Below are positions 1-8,704 of a stretch of DNA of 64,000 bases, piece after piece. The number at the start of each line of letters is the position of its first letter. Positions within the stretch are counted from its first letter, which is position 1. The stretch spans positions 1 through 64,000 of the forward strand of contig WBUQ01000001.1 in assembly GCA_008933635.1 (NCBI GenBank). The letters are read 5' to 3'. The position numbers and the translations under genes are program-made. Source of the stretch: Desulfobulbaceae bacterium. GTDB lineage: Bacteria; Desulfobacterota; Desulfobulbia; Desulfobulbales; Desulfocapsaceae. The notes below the pieces were generated by a model, which was not told the origin of the DNA, did not search any database, and saw only the letters and a program-made list of their open reading frames with translations.

Positions 1-103
1 CCCCGATCTTCAGCTCGGCTGCATGCAGCGGCAGGACGAAAAACAGGAGGACAGCCAAAACCAGCAGGTGCCTTGGAGCCGGAAATGCAAACCATTTCTT
101 CAT
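1..103 (-). CDS. Exported protein of unknown function (5' end only)
   Basis: Only the first 34 codons lie in the window; the gene runs off the left edge. The ATG at 103-101 follows a good ribosome binding site (AGAGGAG, spaced by GAAACG). The peptide has a lysine-rich start, a long hydrophobic run and an LHAAE cleavage-like site near residue 28, so it is a Sec signal peptide and the product should reach the periplasm. The mature part is missing, so no function can be given. Confidence 0.6.
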   Translation of the reverse strand, partial: MKKWFAFPAPRHLLVLAVLLFFVLPLHAAELKIG

Positions 104-255
104 CGTTTCTCTCCTCTGTGGAATATGCTCTGATCGGGGCATCATCGCCCGTTGCCATGTAACCACGCGTGGACCCAATGTAGTACAGCCCATCCGGATC
201 GGCAATATATTTGCCAGGTTTTCCCGCATTGCAGGACACTCCTCGACCTCATGAC

Positions 256-296
256 GCACAAAAGCCGCCTTGCCTGACGGCCTGGCGGCTTTGTGC
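256..296 (-). terminator. Stem-loop downstream of the fumarate-reductase-like operon
   Basis: The arms GCACAAAAGCCGCC and GGCGGCTTTGTGC pair almost perfectly around a 14-base loop. It lies just past the stop codon of the minus-strand flavoprotein gene and before the next minus-strand gene. A long U tract is not obvious, so this is a probable rather than certain intrinsic terminator. The rest of 104-319 shows no gene and should hold the promoter of the gene at the left edge. Confidence 0.6.
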
Positions 297-319
297 ATCG
301 GGATAAAAACTGCTTTTGC

Positions 320-1996
320 TCAGCGAAGAGCCGCCCGATCGGTCAGGGCCTCGGTCCAGCGCCGTTCGACGACCTCTTCGGTGGCATAGTCGGGCAACAG
401 GATCGGGGCGATCGCCGGATCCTCTATCCCGGCCTCGGCCAGCTCCTTTTCGAATTTCACCACATGGTCCAGGGTCAGCCCCTTCAGGGCCACACCGCCC
501 TGAATATACGCGGCGGCGTTCTTGCCGGCCCGGCGGCCGAAGGTGATGATGTCCTGCAGGCTGTTGCCCATCAGGCGGTTTTCGCCATGGACGCCGCCGA
601 TAGCCTCACCGGCGGCATAGAGGCCGGGGATGACCGTCTCGGAGTTGCCATTGACGTTGATGCCGCCGTTCTGGTAGTGCAGAGTCGGATAGACCAGCAT
701 CGGTTCCTTGCTGATATCGATGCCGTGCCGCTCGAACTGAATGAATTTGGCCGGCAGTTCCTTTTTGACCGTGCCCGGTCCATGCAGTTCCTCGATCATC
801 GGCGAGTCGAGCCAGAGTCCGACCCGGCCGGTGGGCGTTATGATGCCCTTACCGACATCCATGGCCTCGCGGATCAGCTCGGCCGACTCGACATCGCGTG
901 GCTCGAGCGGGAAACAGAACTGCTCGCCGTCGATGTTGAGGACATGGGCGCCGAGTCCGCGGACTTTTTCGGTGATCAGCAGACCGACATTCTGCTCGGG
1001 ATAGGCGACGCCGGTCGGATGGTACTGGGTGGAATGCAGGCATTTGTTGCCGACCCCGGCCCGGTAGGCCATGACCACGCCGTCCATCGTCGCCCCATAG
1101 TGATTGGTGGTGGCGAAGCCCTTGATGTGGAGGCGGCCGAATCCGCCGGTGGCGATGACCACAGCCTTGGCCCGGACGACGGAGAACTCGCGGGTCTCCA
1201 TGTTCATCAGAATGGCACCGGCACACTTGCCCGCTTCGTCGAGCAGCAGCTCAACCGCCGGATGGAACTCGAGGGTGGTGATCAGGTTCGAGCGGTTGCG
1301 GACTTCGTCGCGGATGACCCGCATGATCTCGGCCCCGGTCATATCGCCGGCAGACTGCATCCGCTTGCGGCTGGAACCGCCACAGTGGCGGACCGAGGTC
1401 CGGCCGTCGGGCATCTTGTTGAACATCATCCCAAGGCTCTCCAGCCAGGCGATGGACAACGGCGCGTCATGGGCGAGGGCGGCCACAAGATCGCGCTGAT
1501 TGGTGAAATGGCCGCCGCCGATGGTATCGAGAAAGTGGTAGTACGGCGAATCGCACTCCTGGGTGGCTGCCTGGATACCGCCTTCGGCCATGATGGTGTT
1601 CGAATCGCCATGCCGCAGCTTGGTGGAGACAATCACCCGGCAGCCGGCCTCGCTGGCCATGATCGCCGCCGAGGTACCTGCCCCGCCGCCGCCGATAACC
1701 AGCACATCGGTGTCGAAATCGACCTTGTCCAGCCTGACCTTGTCCGGCCTGACAAGGGAGCGGGACTCCAGCAGGCGGGCGACGCCCTCCTGGAAGGTGT
1801 CGCCCTTGTTCGGCCCCACCTGGACGGTCCGCTTGGCGTCGGCCTGATAGTCGGGATGATATTTGCTCAGGACCTGTTCGCGCTCGGCCATGGTCAGTGC
1901 CGGGAAATTTTCGCCGCGTCGGGCCATGGCGACCCGTGCCGGACGGGTTGCTTCCACTCTCTTGATCAGTTCTTTCAGTTCCGGGGTATATGCCAT
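320..1996 (-). CDS. Fumarate reductase/succinate dehydrogenase-type flavoprotein (TfrA-like)
   Basis: The 558-residue product is an FAD-dependent oxidoreductase of the SdhA/FrdA/NadB family. A dinucleotide-binding motif (VLVIGGGGAGTS) lies near residue 65. Family catalytic residues can be found: QYHPTG, EPRDVES, LHYQNGG and NRLMGNSL match the His/Arg positions that bind and protonate fumarate. The position that carries covalent FAD in membrane enzymes (SHT) reads SNT, so the flavin is probably non-covalent. The ATG at 1996 is chosen because AAGGAG sits seven bases upstream; the ORF track starts seven codons earlier at a TTG. It is the last gene of a four-gene operon with Hdr-like partners and no cytochrome b or membrane anchor, which suggests a soluble enzyme like thiol:fumarate reductase. 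The true substrate is not proven. Confidence 0.85.
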   Translation of the reverse strand: MAYTPELKELIKRVEATRPARVAMARRGENFPALTMAEREQVLSKYHPDYQADAKRTVQVGPNKGDTFQEGVARLLESRSLVRPDKVRLDKVDFDTDVLVIGGGGAGTSAAIMASEAGCRVIVSTKLRHGDSNTIMAEGGIQAATQECDSPYYHFLDTIGGGHFTNQRDLVAALAHDAPLSIAWLESLGMMFNKMPDGRTSVRHCGGSSRKRMQSAGDMTGAEIMRVIRDEVRNRSNLITTLEFHPAVELLLDEAGKCAGAILMNMETREFSVVRAKAVVIATGGFGRLHIKGFATTNHYGATMDGVVMAYRAGVGNKCLHSTQYHPTGVAYPEQNVGLLITEKVRGLGAHVLNIDGEQFCFPLEPRDVESAELIREAMDVGKGIITPTGRVGLWLDSPMIEELHGPGTVKKELPAKFIQFERHGIDISKEPMLVYPTLHYQNGGINVNGNSETVIPGLYAAGEAIGGVHGENRLMGNSLQDIITFGRRAGKNAAAYIQGGVALKGLTLDHVVKFEKELAEAGIEDPAIAPILLPDYATEEVVERRWTEALTDRAALR

Positions 1997-2032
1997 TGTC
2001 GTTCTCCTTGATCCCAAACGATCGTCTTGGTT

Positions 2033-2830
2033 TTACAGGTAGCGGGTCTCTTTGGGCTGCCAGGTGCCGGGGGGGGCCAGATCCGGCTCCCTCTCCCGTT
2101 CGACATAGCACTTCTCCAGATCTTCCTTGCTCATCGCGCTCAACTCCTGGAGCATCGCGTCGTATTTGCCCGACTCGATCTCCCCGACCCGCTTCTGCAG
2201 GTGTTCGGCCCGCGGCTGGATATACCGGCCGTAGACCCGGCGTGCCAGCTGGGCGATGTGATACTGCGGGATTTCACCCATGCAGCGGCTGGCGCAGAGG
2301 CCACACTGGATGCAGTCGAAGCTCAGTTCGGCCGCCTTCTTGATATTGCCCTGCTTGAGCGCCGAGATATAGCCGAGGACATCGACGTCCATCGGACAGG
2401 CCTTGGTGCACAGATTGCAGGCCACGCAGCGGAACAGTTCCGGATACAGGGCGTGAATGGCCTCGGCGGCACCGCCGATCTCTTCAATGTTGTATTCCGC
2501 CCGGTTGGCCGGGAAAAAGGGGATCTGGGCCAGGTACATATCGGCCTCGACCACCGTCTGGCAGGCCAGGCCGAAGTGCAGCTTGTAGTCACCGGCCATC
2601 CGGTAGACGGTCGGGCAGGCGCCGCAGATACCGCCACGGCAGCCGGCACCGCGAAGGAATTTGAAACCGGCATACTCCATCGCCTTCATGATGGTCAGGG
2701 TCTCGGGCACCTCGTACTTCTTGCCCATGATGTAGACGGGAATGGTCTTCGCCCCTTCCGGCAGGATGGCCCGGTCGCCGGTTGCGACCCGGATGGTCTT
2801 CTTCGTTGTCGTGTTGTCAGCGTCACACAT
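2033..2830 (-). CDS. Iron-sulfur subunit, FrdB/TfrB-like
   Basis: The 265-residue electron-transfer subunit pairs with the flavoprotein. An N-terminal 2Fe-2S ferredoxin domain shows GCRGGICGACP with a further Cys at LACQT. The C-terminal half has two 4Fe-4S motifs, CVACNLCTKACP and CIQCGLCASRC. This layout is that of SdhB/FrdB and of the N-terminal part of methanogen TfrB. In TfrB a CCG domain is fused at the C-terminus; here that domain is a separate gene just upstream. The gene starts 60 bases after the hdrB-like stop, with a TGGAGAA ribosome site, and is followed 36 bases later by the flavoprotein start. The product is cytoplasmic, with no signal or membrane segment. Confidence 0.85.
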   Translation of the reverse strand: MCDADNTTTKKTIRVATGDRAILPEGAKTIPVYIMGKKYEVPETLTIMKAMEYAGFKFLRGAGCRGGICGACPTVYRMAGDYKLHFGLACQTVVEADMYLAQIPFFPANRAEYNIEEIGGAAEAIHALYPELFRCVACNLCTKACPMDVDVLGYISALKQGNIKKAAELSFDCIQCGLCASRCMGEIPQYHIAQLARRVYGRYIQPRAEHLQKRVGEIESGKYDAMLQELSAMSKEDLEKCYVEREREPDLAPPGTWQPKETRYL

Positions 2831-2890
2831 TGTCTTTTCTCCAGTTACTCTCGATTATCCCGGTCAGGGCAGAGATCATCATCGGGCCGC

Positions 2891-3775
2891 TCAGGCGGCG
2901 ACCAGGCAGTTCTTGTTCTTCAGCAGCGCAAGCGAGGCCGCATCGTTGAGGTCAAACAGGCAGGATTCGGGCGCAACTCCCAGTGCCACCGCCAGCAGCT
3001 GGGTGAAATAGAACGTCGGCACCGGGGCTTCGACCTGTCCTGAGGTTATCAGCTGCTCCTGCCGCTTGCCCAGATTGTACTCACAGAGCGGGCAGCTGGT
3101 GGCCAGGGCTTCCGCCCCGGCTTGCGCCGCATCATTGATAATGACCGCCGCGGTGCTCTTCGCTCCCCCCTCACCGTTGAGCACCTGATAGGACCCGCAG
3201 CATGTGTCAGCCGCTGCAAAAGGCACCACCGTCGCCCCCAGGGCCTCGAGGAGCCCCGTCATCAGGGAGAAGCTGCCGAACGGTTCGATACCGACGTCGG
3301 CCGGTCGCTGCAGGGTGCAACCATAGTAAGGTGAAACCCGCAGACCGGTGAGCGGGACCTTGACCGCCTCTCTGATCTTCTGCCAGCCAACCTCACGGGC
3401 CAGGAAGGTCAGCATATGGACGACCTCCACCTCACCGGCGTAATCGATCTCGTCGTCCATGAAGCGGTTGATGGTATCGCGCTTGACCGTGTCATCCCTG
3501 ACAATCCGATTAGCCCTGGCCAATGTGTTGTAGCACATCGAACAGAGCGTCACCAGCTGATCAGCGCCCTTTTCCTTGGCCCTGACCAGATTACGCACCG
3601 GTCCGACCTGATGGATGAGATCATCGGCAGTCAGGGAAAAAACGGCACCGCAGCAGTTCCATCTGTCAATTTCCTCCACCTCGACGCCCAGGACCGCAAG
3701 AGACGCCACCGCCGCCGCCTCCAGGTTGGCTGCCTTGGTCTTCAAGGTACATCCGGGATAATAGCTGATCTTCAT
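2891..3775 (-). CDS. Heterodisulfide reductase subunit B-like protein (two CCG domains)
   Basis: The 294-residue protein has two cysteine-rich CCG repeats. The first reads YYPGCT, WNCCGA and LCSMCYN; the second reads YYGCT, DTCCGS and TSCPLCEYN. In HdrB these cysteines hold non-cubane [4Fe-4S] clusters that cleave a disulfide. It follows the HdrC-like gene with an 8-base gap, so the two are surely co-transcribed and likely form one complex. Together with the downstream FeS and flavoprotein subunits the set equals a split TfrAB plus HdrC. The disulfide partner in a bacterium without coenzyme M/B is unknown; DsrC or another thiol protein is a guess. Confidence 0.85.
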   Translation of the reverse strand: MKISYYPGCTLKTKAANLEAAAVASLAVLGVEVEEIDRWNCCGAVFSLTADDLIHQVGPVRNLVRAKEKGADQLVTLCSMCYNTLARANRIVRDDTVKRDTINRFMDDEIDYAGEVEVVHMLTFLAREVGWQKIREAVKVPLTGLRVSPYYGCTLQRPADVGIEPFGSFSLMTGLLEALGATVVPFAAADTCCGSYQVLNGEGGAKSTAAVIINDAAQAGAEALATSCPLCEYNLGKRQEQLITSGQVEAPVPTFYFTQLLAVALGVAPESCLFDLNDAASLALLKNKNCLVAA

Positions 3776-3783
3776 CGCTCTCC

Positions 3784-4191
3784 TTAACTCGTCAGTTTTC
3801 TGAATGCGGCAACCATGGCGATCTGAGGCAGTTCGGCAATCCTCTCCGCCGACAGTGCCGATGGTTCGATAAAATTCGTGTTTTTACGCAATACGCGTTG
3901 CCTCAAGGCTTCCATCACCTTGGCGATGTCGATGCCGCGCGGGCATTTTACCGTGCAGGCATGGCAGGAAGCACATTTCCAGTACGTATTGCTGCCGGCA
4001 AGCCTGTCAAGCATGCCGAACTGGCTCAGGTGCATGACCATCCTCGGAGAATGATCCATCTCCGCCGCCATCGGGCACATGCCGGTGCAGGTTGCGCACT
4101 GCATGCAGAGCTTGACGTTTTCCCCGCTGAGTTCCTCGAGCTGCTTGATGGATGGTATCGAGATGGTCGTGCCGGTGATTATCAATGTCAT
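3784..4191 (-). CDS. Heterodisulfide reductase subunit C-like 4Fe-4S protein
   Basis: The 135-residue soluble ferredoxin-type protein has two 4Fe-4S motifs, CMQCATCTGMCP and CASCHACTVKCP, spaced as in HdrC. It is the first gene of the hdrC-hdrB-frdB-frdA-like operon. The ORF track begins 34 codons earlier. The start MTLIITG at 4191 is preferred because the family begins close to the first cluster and GGGAA lies upstream. It should pass electrons between the CCG protein and the other FeS subunit. The 257 bases upstream (4192-4448) hold no gene and presumably the operon promoter; no clear -35/-10 pair was found. Confidence 0.8.
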   Translation of the reverse strand: MTLIITGTTISIPSIKQLEELSGENVKLCMQCATCTGMCPMAAEMDHSPRMVMHLSQFGMLDRLAGSNTYWKCASCHACTVKCPRGIDIAKVMEALRQRVLRKNTNFIEPSALSAERIAELPQIAMVAAFRKLTS

Positions 4192-4448
4192 GTTCGTTCC
4201 CACAGATGATACAGATGAATGGCCGCTACGATCAGCCTTTGCCCGCATTTCGCATTGTGCAGCGGGATACATGTTTCGTGCGGAGAGTAACAAGATTACA
4301 CGAACAACCGCAAAACTGTTAAAAACTCTCGCAATCTCCGCAGATGAGGAAAGAAAAGCGTCAGAGATGCAAGCGCTTCCGCGACATGCCCCTGACGCTC
4401 ATCTGTTTTCCATACCAAATAGTCCCGGAGAATTCAAGCAGGAATTTT

Positions 4449-5078
4449 TCACCGGTTTCCCGGGTAGGTCAGCCATCGGGGGTAATACAGCCCCCAGTGA
4501 ATTGCAGCCGCCCTGAACGCAAAAATCAAAGCTATGGCAGATACTTGCATATAACCATCGGCAACCGCCAGGTCCCTTGCCACCGCAAAGAAGGTACACC
4601 CGAAGATGACCGGTGTCGCATAGAGTTCCCGGCCAAAAAGCAGCGGCATCCGGGCTGTCAGGATATCGCGCAGCATCCCGCCGGAGATGCCGGTTATCAT
4701 CCCCATCAGCACCGCCACCGGTCCTGAGAAGCCCAGTAACAATGTTTTCTCAGTTGCCAGCACGGAGAAAAGCGCCATGCCCAGGCCGTCCGCATACTCC
4801 AGCAGCCTGAAGGTCCGGCTGATTTTCGGCACCAGGAAAAAGGCGAGGATGGATGCCCCGGTCGAGACCCAGAGATACGTGAGATCGGCTATCCAGTAGA
4901 TCGGGTTGACATCGAGGAGAATGTCCCTCAGGGTCCCGCCACCGATGGCGGTGACATTGCCGAGAATGACGATGGTGAGGATATCCATATCCCTTTTGCC
5001 GCCGGCTATCACGCCGGTGACGGCAAAGACGGCGATGGCAAGCATGCCGAGGGAGTAGGTCATGAGGTCAGCGGACAC
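4449..5078 (-). CDS. UPF0126/TRIC-family membrane protein (YicG-like)
   Basis: The 209-residue integral membrane protein has about seven hydrophobic segments and two copies of the family signature (GGGTLRDIL near residue 47 and GGMLRDIL near 133). The duplicated glycine-rich unit is that of prokaryotic TRIC channels, which conduct monovalent cations; some members have been linked to glycine. The start is a GTG at 5078 with AGGCGAG seven bases upstream. It lies 12 bases after the VKOR-like gene, so the two are probably one transcript. The physiological substrate cannot be told from sequence. Confidence 0.85.
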   Translation of the reverse strand: MSADLMTYSLGMLAIAVFAVTGVIAGGKRDMDILTIVILGNVTAIGGGTLRDILLDVNPIYWIADLTYLWVSTGASILAFFLVPKISRTFRLLEYADGLGMALFSVLATEKTLLLGFSGPVAVLMGMITGISGGMLRDILTARMPLLFGRELYATPVIFGCTFFAVARDLAVADGYMQVSAIALIFAFRAAAIHWGLYYPRWLTYPGNR

Positions 5079-5090
5079 GGGCAGTCTCGC

Positions 5091-6047
5091 CTAGCGGGCG
5101 CCGGACGGCTGCCGTGACACGCCATCTGCGCAGTCCTCGAGAACGGTGCAGGAGCCATCGTCCTGCGTCGGTACGATGCTGCTGGGTGCCGGAGGCGAAG
5201 AACCGGTCTCGCCGGCTGGTGGTTCAGCCGGACAATACCGGTCGAGATAGCGGGAAATCGGCCCCTCTCCCTTCAGGATGCGAATCCCTTCCGCATCCCT
5301 TGCCATCAGGACCGGTATCTGGTCGATACCCAGTGTCTGCAGGAAGTTCCGGTTAATTGCCGGAGAATACCCGGGAGCCTGCTTCATCCCCGGAAATGTG
5401 AAGTCACCGATCTCCTCAACCGGCTGAAAACGAACGGTGCAACCGGGGCGCTCCTTCAGCGCTCCGATGACCTCTTCGCAGTAGCGGCAGGACGAGGAGA
5501 AGAACAGGTAAAGCTGCGGTCCATTCCCCGGCGCCGGGCGCAAACCATAGGTTCCCCCGGTCAACGGGGCATCTTCGGCCTGACCCGCGGCTGCAGATTT
5601 GAACTGCAGGCCGGAAAATACCATGAACACCGAGATGAAGATCAAGATCCCCGTGCCGATCTGCCGGGTGCCGAGGGATAGGTTGAGGAGCAGGACAAGG
5701 GCGAGGATGACCAGGCAGTAGAGGCAGAAGGCTTCCGAAATATAGTACTGGAACGCGACCAGGACTCCCTCGCAGGCCATGCCGGCAAGCAGCATGACCT
5801 TCACCGCCTTGATCGTCCGGCCGGGTTTTTTCCATTCTGCCATGGCACCCCAGAATATCGCCTGGAAAAAAACCAGACCGGCACAGTTGAACAGAATCGG
5901 CGGGACGGTGGTCAGGCTCTCGACAATTCTGCAACCGTCGCCGATACAGGCGGCCTCACCCCGGAACAGGACGAGCAGGATCTGCGCGGCGGTCAGCAGA
6001 CTGCCGCAGAGAGAAATCAGTACAGTCATCATCAGTGGTTGGGGCAT
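5091..6047 (-). CDS. Vitamin K epoxide reductase-thioredoxin fusion protein
   Basis: The 318-residue product joins a VKOR membrane domain (about residues 1-150, four to five hydrophobic segments) to a thioredoxin-like domain (about 170-270). The VKOR part keeps the loop cysteine pair (CIGDGC) and the quinone-side CLYC; the thioredoxin part has SSSCRYCEEV. Such fusions form protein disulfides in the periplasm and pass electrons to quinone, replacing DsbA/DsbB. The C-terminal tail is low-complexity and Pro-rich and adds two more cysteines. The start at 6047 has no strong ribosome site; the two ATGs at codons 6 and 7 are alternatives. Confidence 0.85.
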   Translation of the reverse strand: MPQPLMMTVLISLCGSLLTAAQILLVLFRGEAACIGDGCRIVESLTTVPPILFNCAGLVFFQAIFWGAMAEWKKPGRTIKAVKVMLLAGMACEGVLVAFQYYISEAFCLYCLVILALVLLLNLSLGTRQIGTGILIFISVFMVFSGLQFKSAAAGQAEDAPLTGGTYGLRPAPGNGPQLYLFFSSSCRYCEEVIGALKERPGCTVRFQPVEEIGDFTFPGMKQAPGYSPAINRNFLQTLGIDQIPVLMARDAEGIRILKGEGPISRYLDRYCPAEPPAGETGSSPPAPSSIVPTQDDGSCTVLEDCADGVSRQPSGAR

Positions 6048-6180
6048 GATCCAGGAAGAGCTGATAGGGGTAAGGATATTTCGCTCATCCTACTGCAAAA
6101 AATCACGCAGGTCACAGAAATTCCATGCAGGAAGACGGACAAGCGTGGTCGCGCTGGACGAGGGAATATTCTCGCTGGGA

Positions 6181-7647
6181 TCAGGCAGAGGGTTCCACGG
6201 TATTGCCGCCACGTTCCTTGCATCTGTAAAGGGCCTGGTCGGCTCGGGCAAGCATGCCGTCGAGGTTGTCCGCCTGCGTGCATGCGGTCACTCCGCAGGA
6301 AAGGGTGACCAGGTTTCTCGGATCATCGACCGCTGAATCCGGTCCGGCGAGAAGCTGCCCTGCAAGCGCCCGGCGGATTCGTTCGGCCATCTTCACCGCC
6401 TCATCGAGTCCGCTTGCCGTCAGAATGACAAACTCATCGCCGCCCCAGCGGGCCAGGATATCTGTCGGCCGCACCATGGCGCCGATCAGCCCCGCCACCT
6501 GAAGGAGAACCGCATCGCCGGCCTGATGACCAATGGTATCGTTGACCTTCTTGAAGCCATCGAGATCGAGCAGCAGCAGACTGAAGACCTTTCCTGAACG
6601 GGACTGCACGTACATCGCCCGCCCGAACTCCTTCTCGAGCTGACGGCGATTGGCGACACCGGTCAGTTCGTCGGTGACGATAAGCTTTTCCAGCCTGGAC
6701 TGGTATCGATTGATCGTCCCCAGGGTGAGGCCGATGATAACCAGCGAGGCGACAAGACCGGTCAGCACCGTCCTGATAAAGGTCGTCCTCTCGCCTGCCA
6801 GCGACCTCGTCTCGTTCTGCTCGACGAAGAGAATCCAGTCCAGGGAGGGGATGTAGCGGGCCGTAAGCAGGATCAGATCGCCATTGTGCAGGTATTCGAA
6901 GTTTTCCGGCTGGTCGCCGGTTTTCAGCATGCTCGGTGCGATCCCGCCGAGTCCTTCGATCTGGCCGATGCTTTTCTTTTCGATATAGTCAAGATTCTGG
7001 TGCACCTGAATAACGCCTTTTTTATCGGTGAGATAGACTGCTCGATCGTATCGCTCCTTATAGGTCCGGACGAGCTGGGCCATCATGTCCACTTTCAACC
7101 CGACTCCGGTCACCCCGAGAAGGCTGCCCTGGCCATCGAAGACCTTGTAGTTGATAAAAATGGTCAGGGTATTGCCCGAGGCCTCGTCGGTATCGACATC
7201 CAGATCATACTCCTTGTCGGATTCGACCAGGGAGTAATACCATACGTCATGGCTGTCGTTCGGTCCGATAGTCTTGTGGATACCCTTGAAGTGGTAGTAC
7301 TTCAGGGTCCTCGCCGAGATGAAGAAGGTCGAAAAGAAGCCGTAGCGCTTGCGGATCTGATCGAGATACCGTATGACTTTTATCGTCTCCTGTTCACCGT
7401 CGCGGACCCAGTCCTTGAGAAAGGTGTCGGAGGCCATGCTCGACGACACCAGGAGCGGACGCATCAACTCCGCAGTCAGTTCGGAATAGATATTGTCCAT
7501 CGTCAAGGGCAGGTCCTTGCTCAGGATCTCCCGGTGGATCCGTTCCCTGGTGAAGATATAGTTGAGATAGCTGACCCCGACAAAGGCGAGGATCAGGATG
7601 GTTGACAGGGCCAGCAGCAGCCTGTTTCGTGCGTTCAGTTTCTTCAT
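6181..7647 (-). CDS. Membrane-bound diguanylate cyclase with Cache sensor domain
   Basis: The 488-residue protein has a transmembrane helix at about 8-30, a periplasmic region of about 260 residues resembling a double Cache domain, a second helix near 295-315, and a C-terminal GGDEF domain. The active site reads RWGGDEFVIL and is intact. An RPTD motif five residues before it matches the inhibitory I-site, so product feedback by cyclic di-GMP is expected. It should sense a small periplasmic ligand and synthesise c-di-GMP. The ATG at 7647 follows AGAGAGG. The 133 bases between its stop and the VKOR gene show no gene. Confidence 0.9.
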   Translation of the reverse strand: MKKLNARNRLLLALSTILILAFVGVSYLNYIFTRERIHREILSKDLPLTMDNIYSELTAELMRPLLVSSSMASDTFLKDWVRDGEQETIKVIRYLDQIRKRYGFFSTFFISARTLKYYHFKGIHKTIGPNDSHDVWYYSLVESDKEYDLDVDTDEASGNTLTIFINYKVFDGQGSLLGVTGVGLKVDMMAQLVRTYKERYDRAVYLTDKKGVIQVHQNLDYIEKKSIGQIEGLGGIAPSMLKTGDQPENFEYLHNGDLILLTARYIPSLDWILFVEQNETRSLAGERTTFIRTVLTGLVASLVIIGLTLGTINRYQSRLEKLIVTDELTGVANRRQLEKEFGRAMYVQSRSGKVFSLLLLDLDGFKKVNDTIGHQAGDAVLLQVAGLIGAMVRPTDILARWGGDEFVILTASGLDEAVKMAERIRRALAGQLLAGPDSAVDDPRNLVTLSCGVTACTQADNLDGMLARADQALYRCKERGGNTVEPSA

Positions 7648-7713
7648 TGCCTCTCTATGCGCGCTACCTTTTCACGGATCCGCATTCCCATCCAGCAACG
7701 TGCAGATCGCCCC

Positions 7714-8190
7714 ATGATATCGCGACAATGGTCATCTTTCCAGCAATTGAATTGTGAAGAGCTGTATGAAATTCTCAGGATCCGCCAGGAAATCTTCACC
7801 GTCGAGCAGCGTTGTGCCTACCAGGATGCCGACGGCCTCGACTTCTGCGCCCTGCACCTGCAGGCCTGGGAATCGGATTTCAACCGGCGGCGGATAGTCG
7901 GCTACCTCCGGGTGCTGCCCCCCGGAAGCCGTTTCGCTGAACCATCGATCGGCCGCCTGCTGGTGATCCCGGCGCTGCGACGATCCGGGCTTGCCAGGGA
8001 ATTGATGAAGGAGGCTCTGGAGCGGATTGCGGCTCTCCATCCCGGACTGCCGGTACGGATCTCTGCCCAGTGGTATCTGCAGAAATTCTATGCCAGCCTG
8101 GGCTTTACAGCCGCATCGGCCGTCTATGACGAAGACGGCATCCCCCATCTCGACATGATGCGGTTGCCAGAAGAACAGCTCCGAACCTGA
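7714..8190 (+). CDS. ElaA-type GNAT N-acetyltransferase
   Basis: The 158-residue product matches the ElaA group: ILRIRQEIFTVEQ with YQDADG near the N-terminus and a GNAT acetyl-CoA loop around GRLLVIPALRRSGLA. The family transfers acetyl groups from acetyl-CoA; the acceptor for ElaA is unknown. The ORF track starts 19 codons earlier, but homologs begin right before the W-x-LxxxELYxIL-type stretch, so the ATG at 7714 is used; neither start has a strong ribosome site. The gene is divergent from the diguanylate cyclase and convergent with the stress protein. Confidence 0.8.
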   Translation: MISRQWSSFQQLNCEELYEILRIRQEIFTVEQRCAYQDADGLDFCALHLQAWESDFNRRRIVGYLRVLPPGSRFAEPSIGRLLVIPALRRSGLARELMKEALERIAALHPGLPVRISAQWYLQKFYASLGFTAASAVYDEDGIPHLDMMRLPEEQLRT

Positions 8191-8236
8191 AGGATGAACC
8201 GATGGACGGATGCCTTTACCCTCTGATCCAGTCCGG

Positions 8237-8704
8237 TCAGAGACAGGGTTCATCGCAGCAGGCTGCCTGAATCGTCATCACCGGACAGGCGGCCATCCGG
8301 ACGACCTGCTCGCTGACACTCTCTCCGCCATCGGCAGGGGGTTCCTTGCGGCCGTATGTCGGGATGACGATGAGATCCACCTGGTTCTCCAGGGCCGTGG
8401 TGACGATCTTTTTTGCTGGATCGCCAACCGCGACCACCGTCTCCTTCAGCAGCGAACTCCCCTCTTCCTCCGACACCCAGTTCCGGTACAGCTCGATCAG
8501 CGCCTTTTTCTCCCGCTGGACCAGGGTTTCCCAGTTCATCCCGGGGATGGAAAGCATTTCATCGGCTATTTCACGACGAATGACGTGCAGCAGCAGGAGG
8601 CTGGCACTGAGCGGCACGGCGAGGGATACAGCCCAGCCGATCGCCTCACCGGTGCAGGTGGAATAATCGGTCGGCACCAGGATTACCGAAATTGTCTTGA
8701 CCAT
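8237..8704 (-). CDS. Universal stress protein (UspA family)
   Basis: The 155-residue product has the Usp fold pattern: VILVPTDYSTCTGEAIGWA at the start, LLLLHVI near 40, VDLIVIPTYGR near 115 and a CPVMTI strand at the end. The usual ATP-binding GxxG-x9-G(S/T) loop is altered after YGR, so nucleotide binding is uncertain. The ATG at 8704 is chosen because GGGAGGTGG lies between it and the upstream ATG of the ORF track. The C-terminus ends in a cysteine-rich tail (CCDEPCL). Confidence 0.85.
   Translation of the reverse strand: MVKTISVILVPTDYSTCTGEAIGWAVSLAVPLSASLLLLHVIRREIADEMLSIPGMNWETLVQREKKALIELYRNWVSEEEGSSLLKETVVAVGDPAKKIVTTALENQVDLIVIPTYGRKEPPADGGESVSEQVVRMAACPVMTIQAACCDEPCL

Noticed and set aside
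293-2011. 572-residue plus-strand ORF
   Set aside because: It is the complementary shadow of the flavoprotein gene in GC-rich DNA and shows no family motif.
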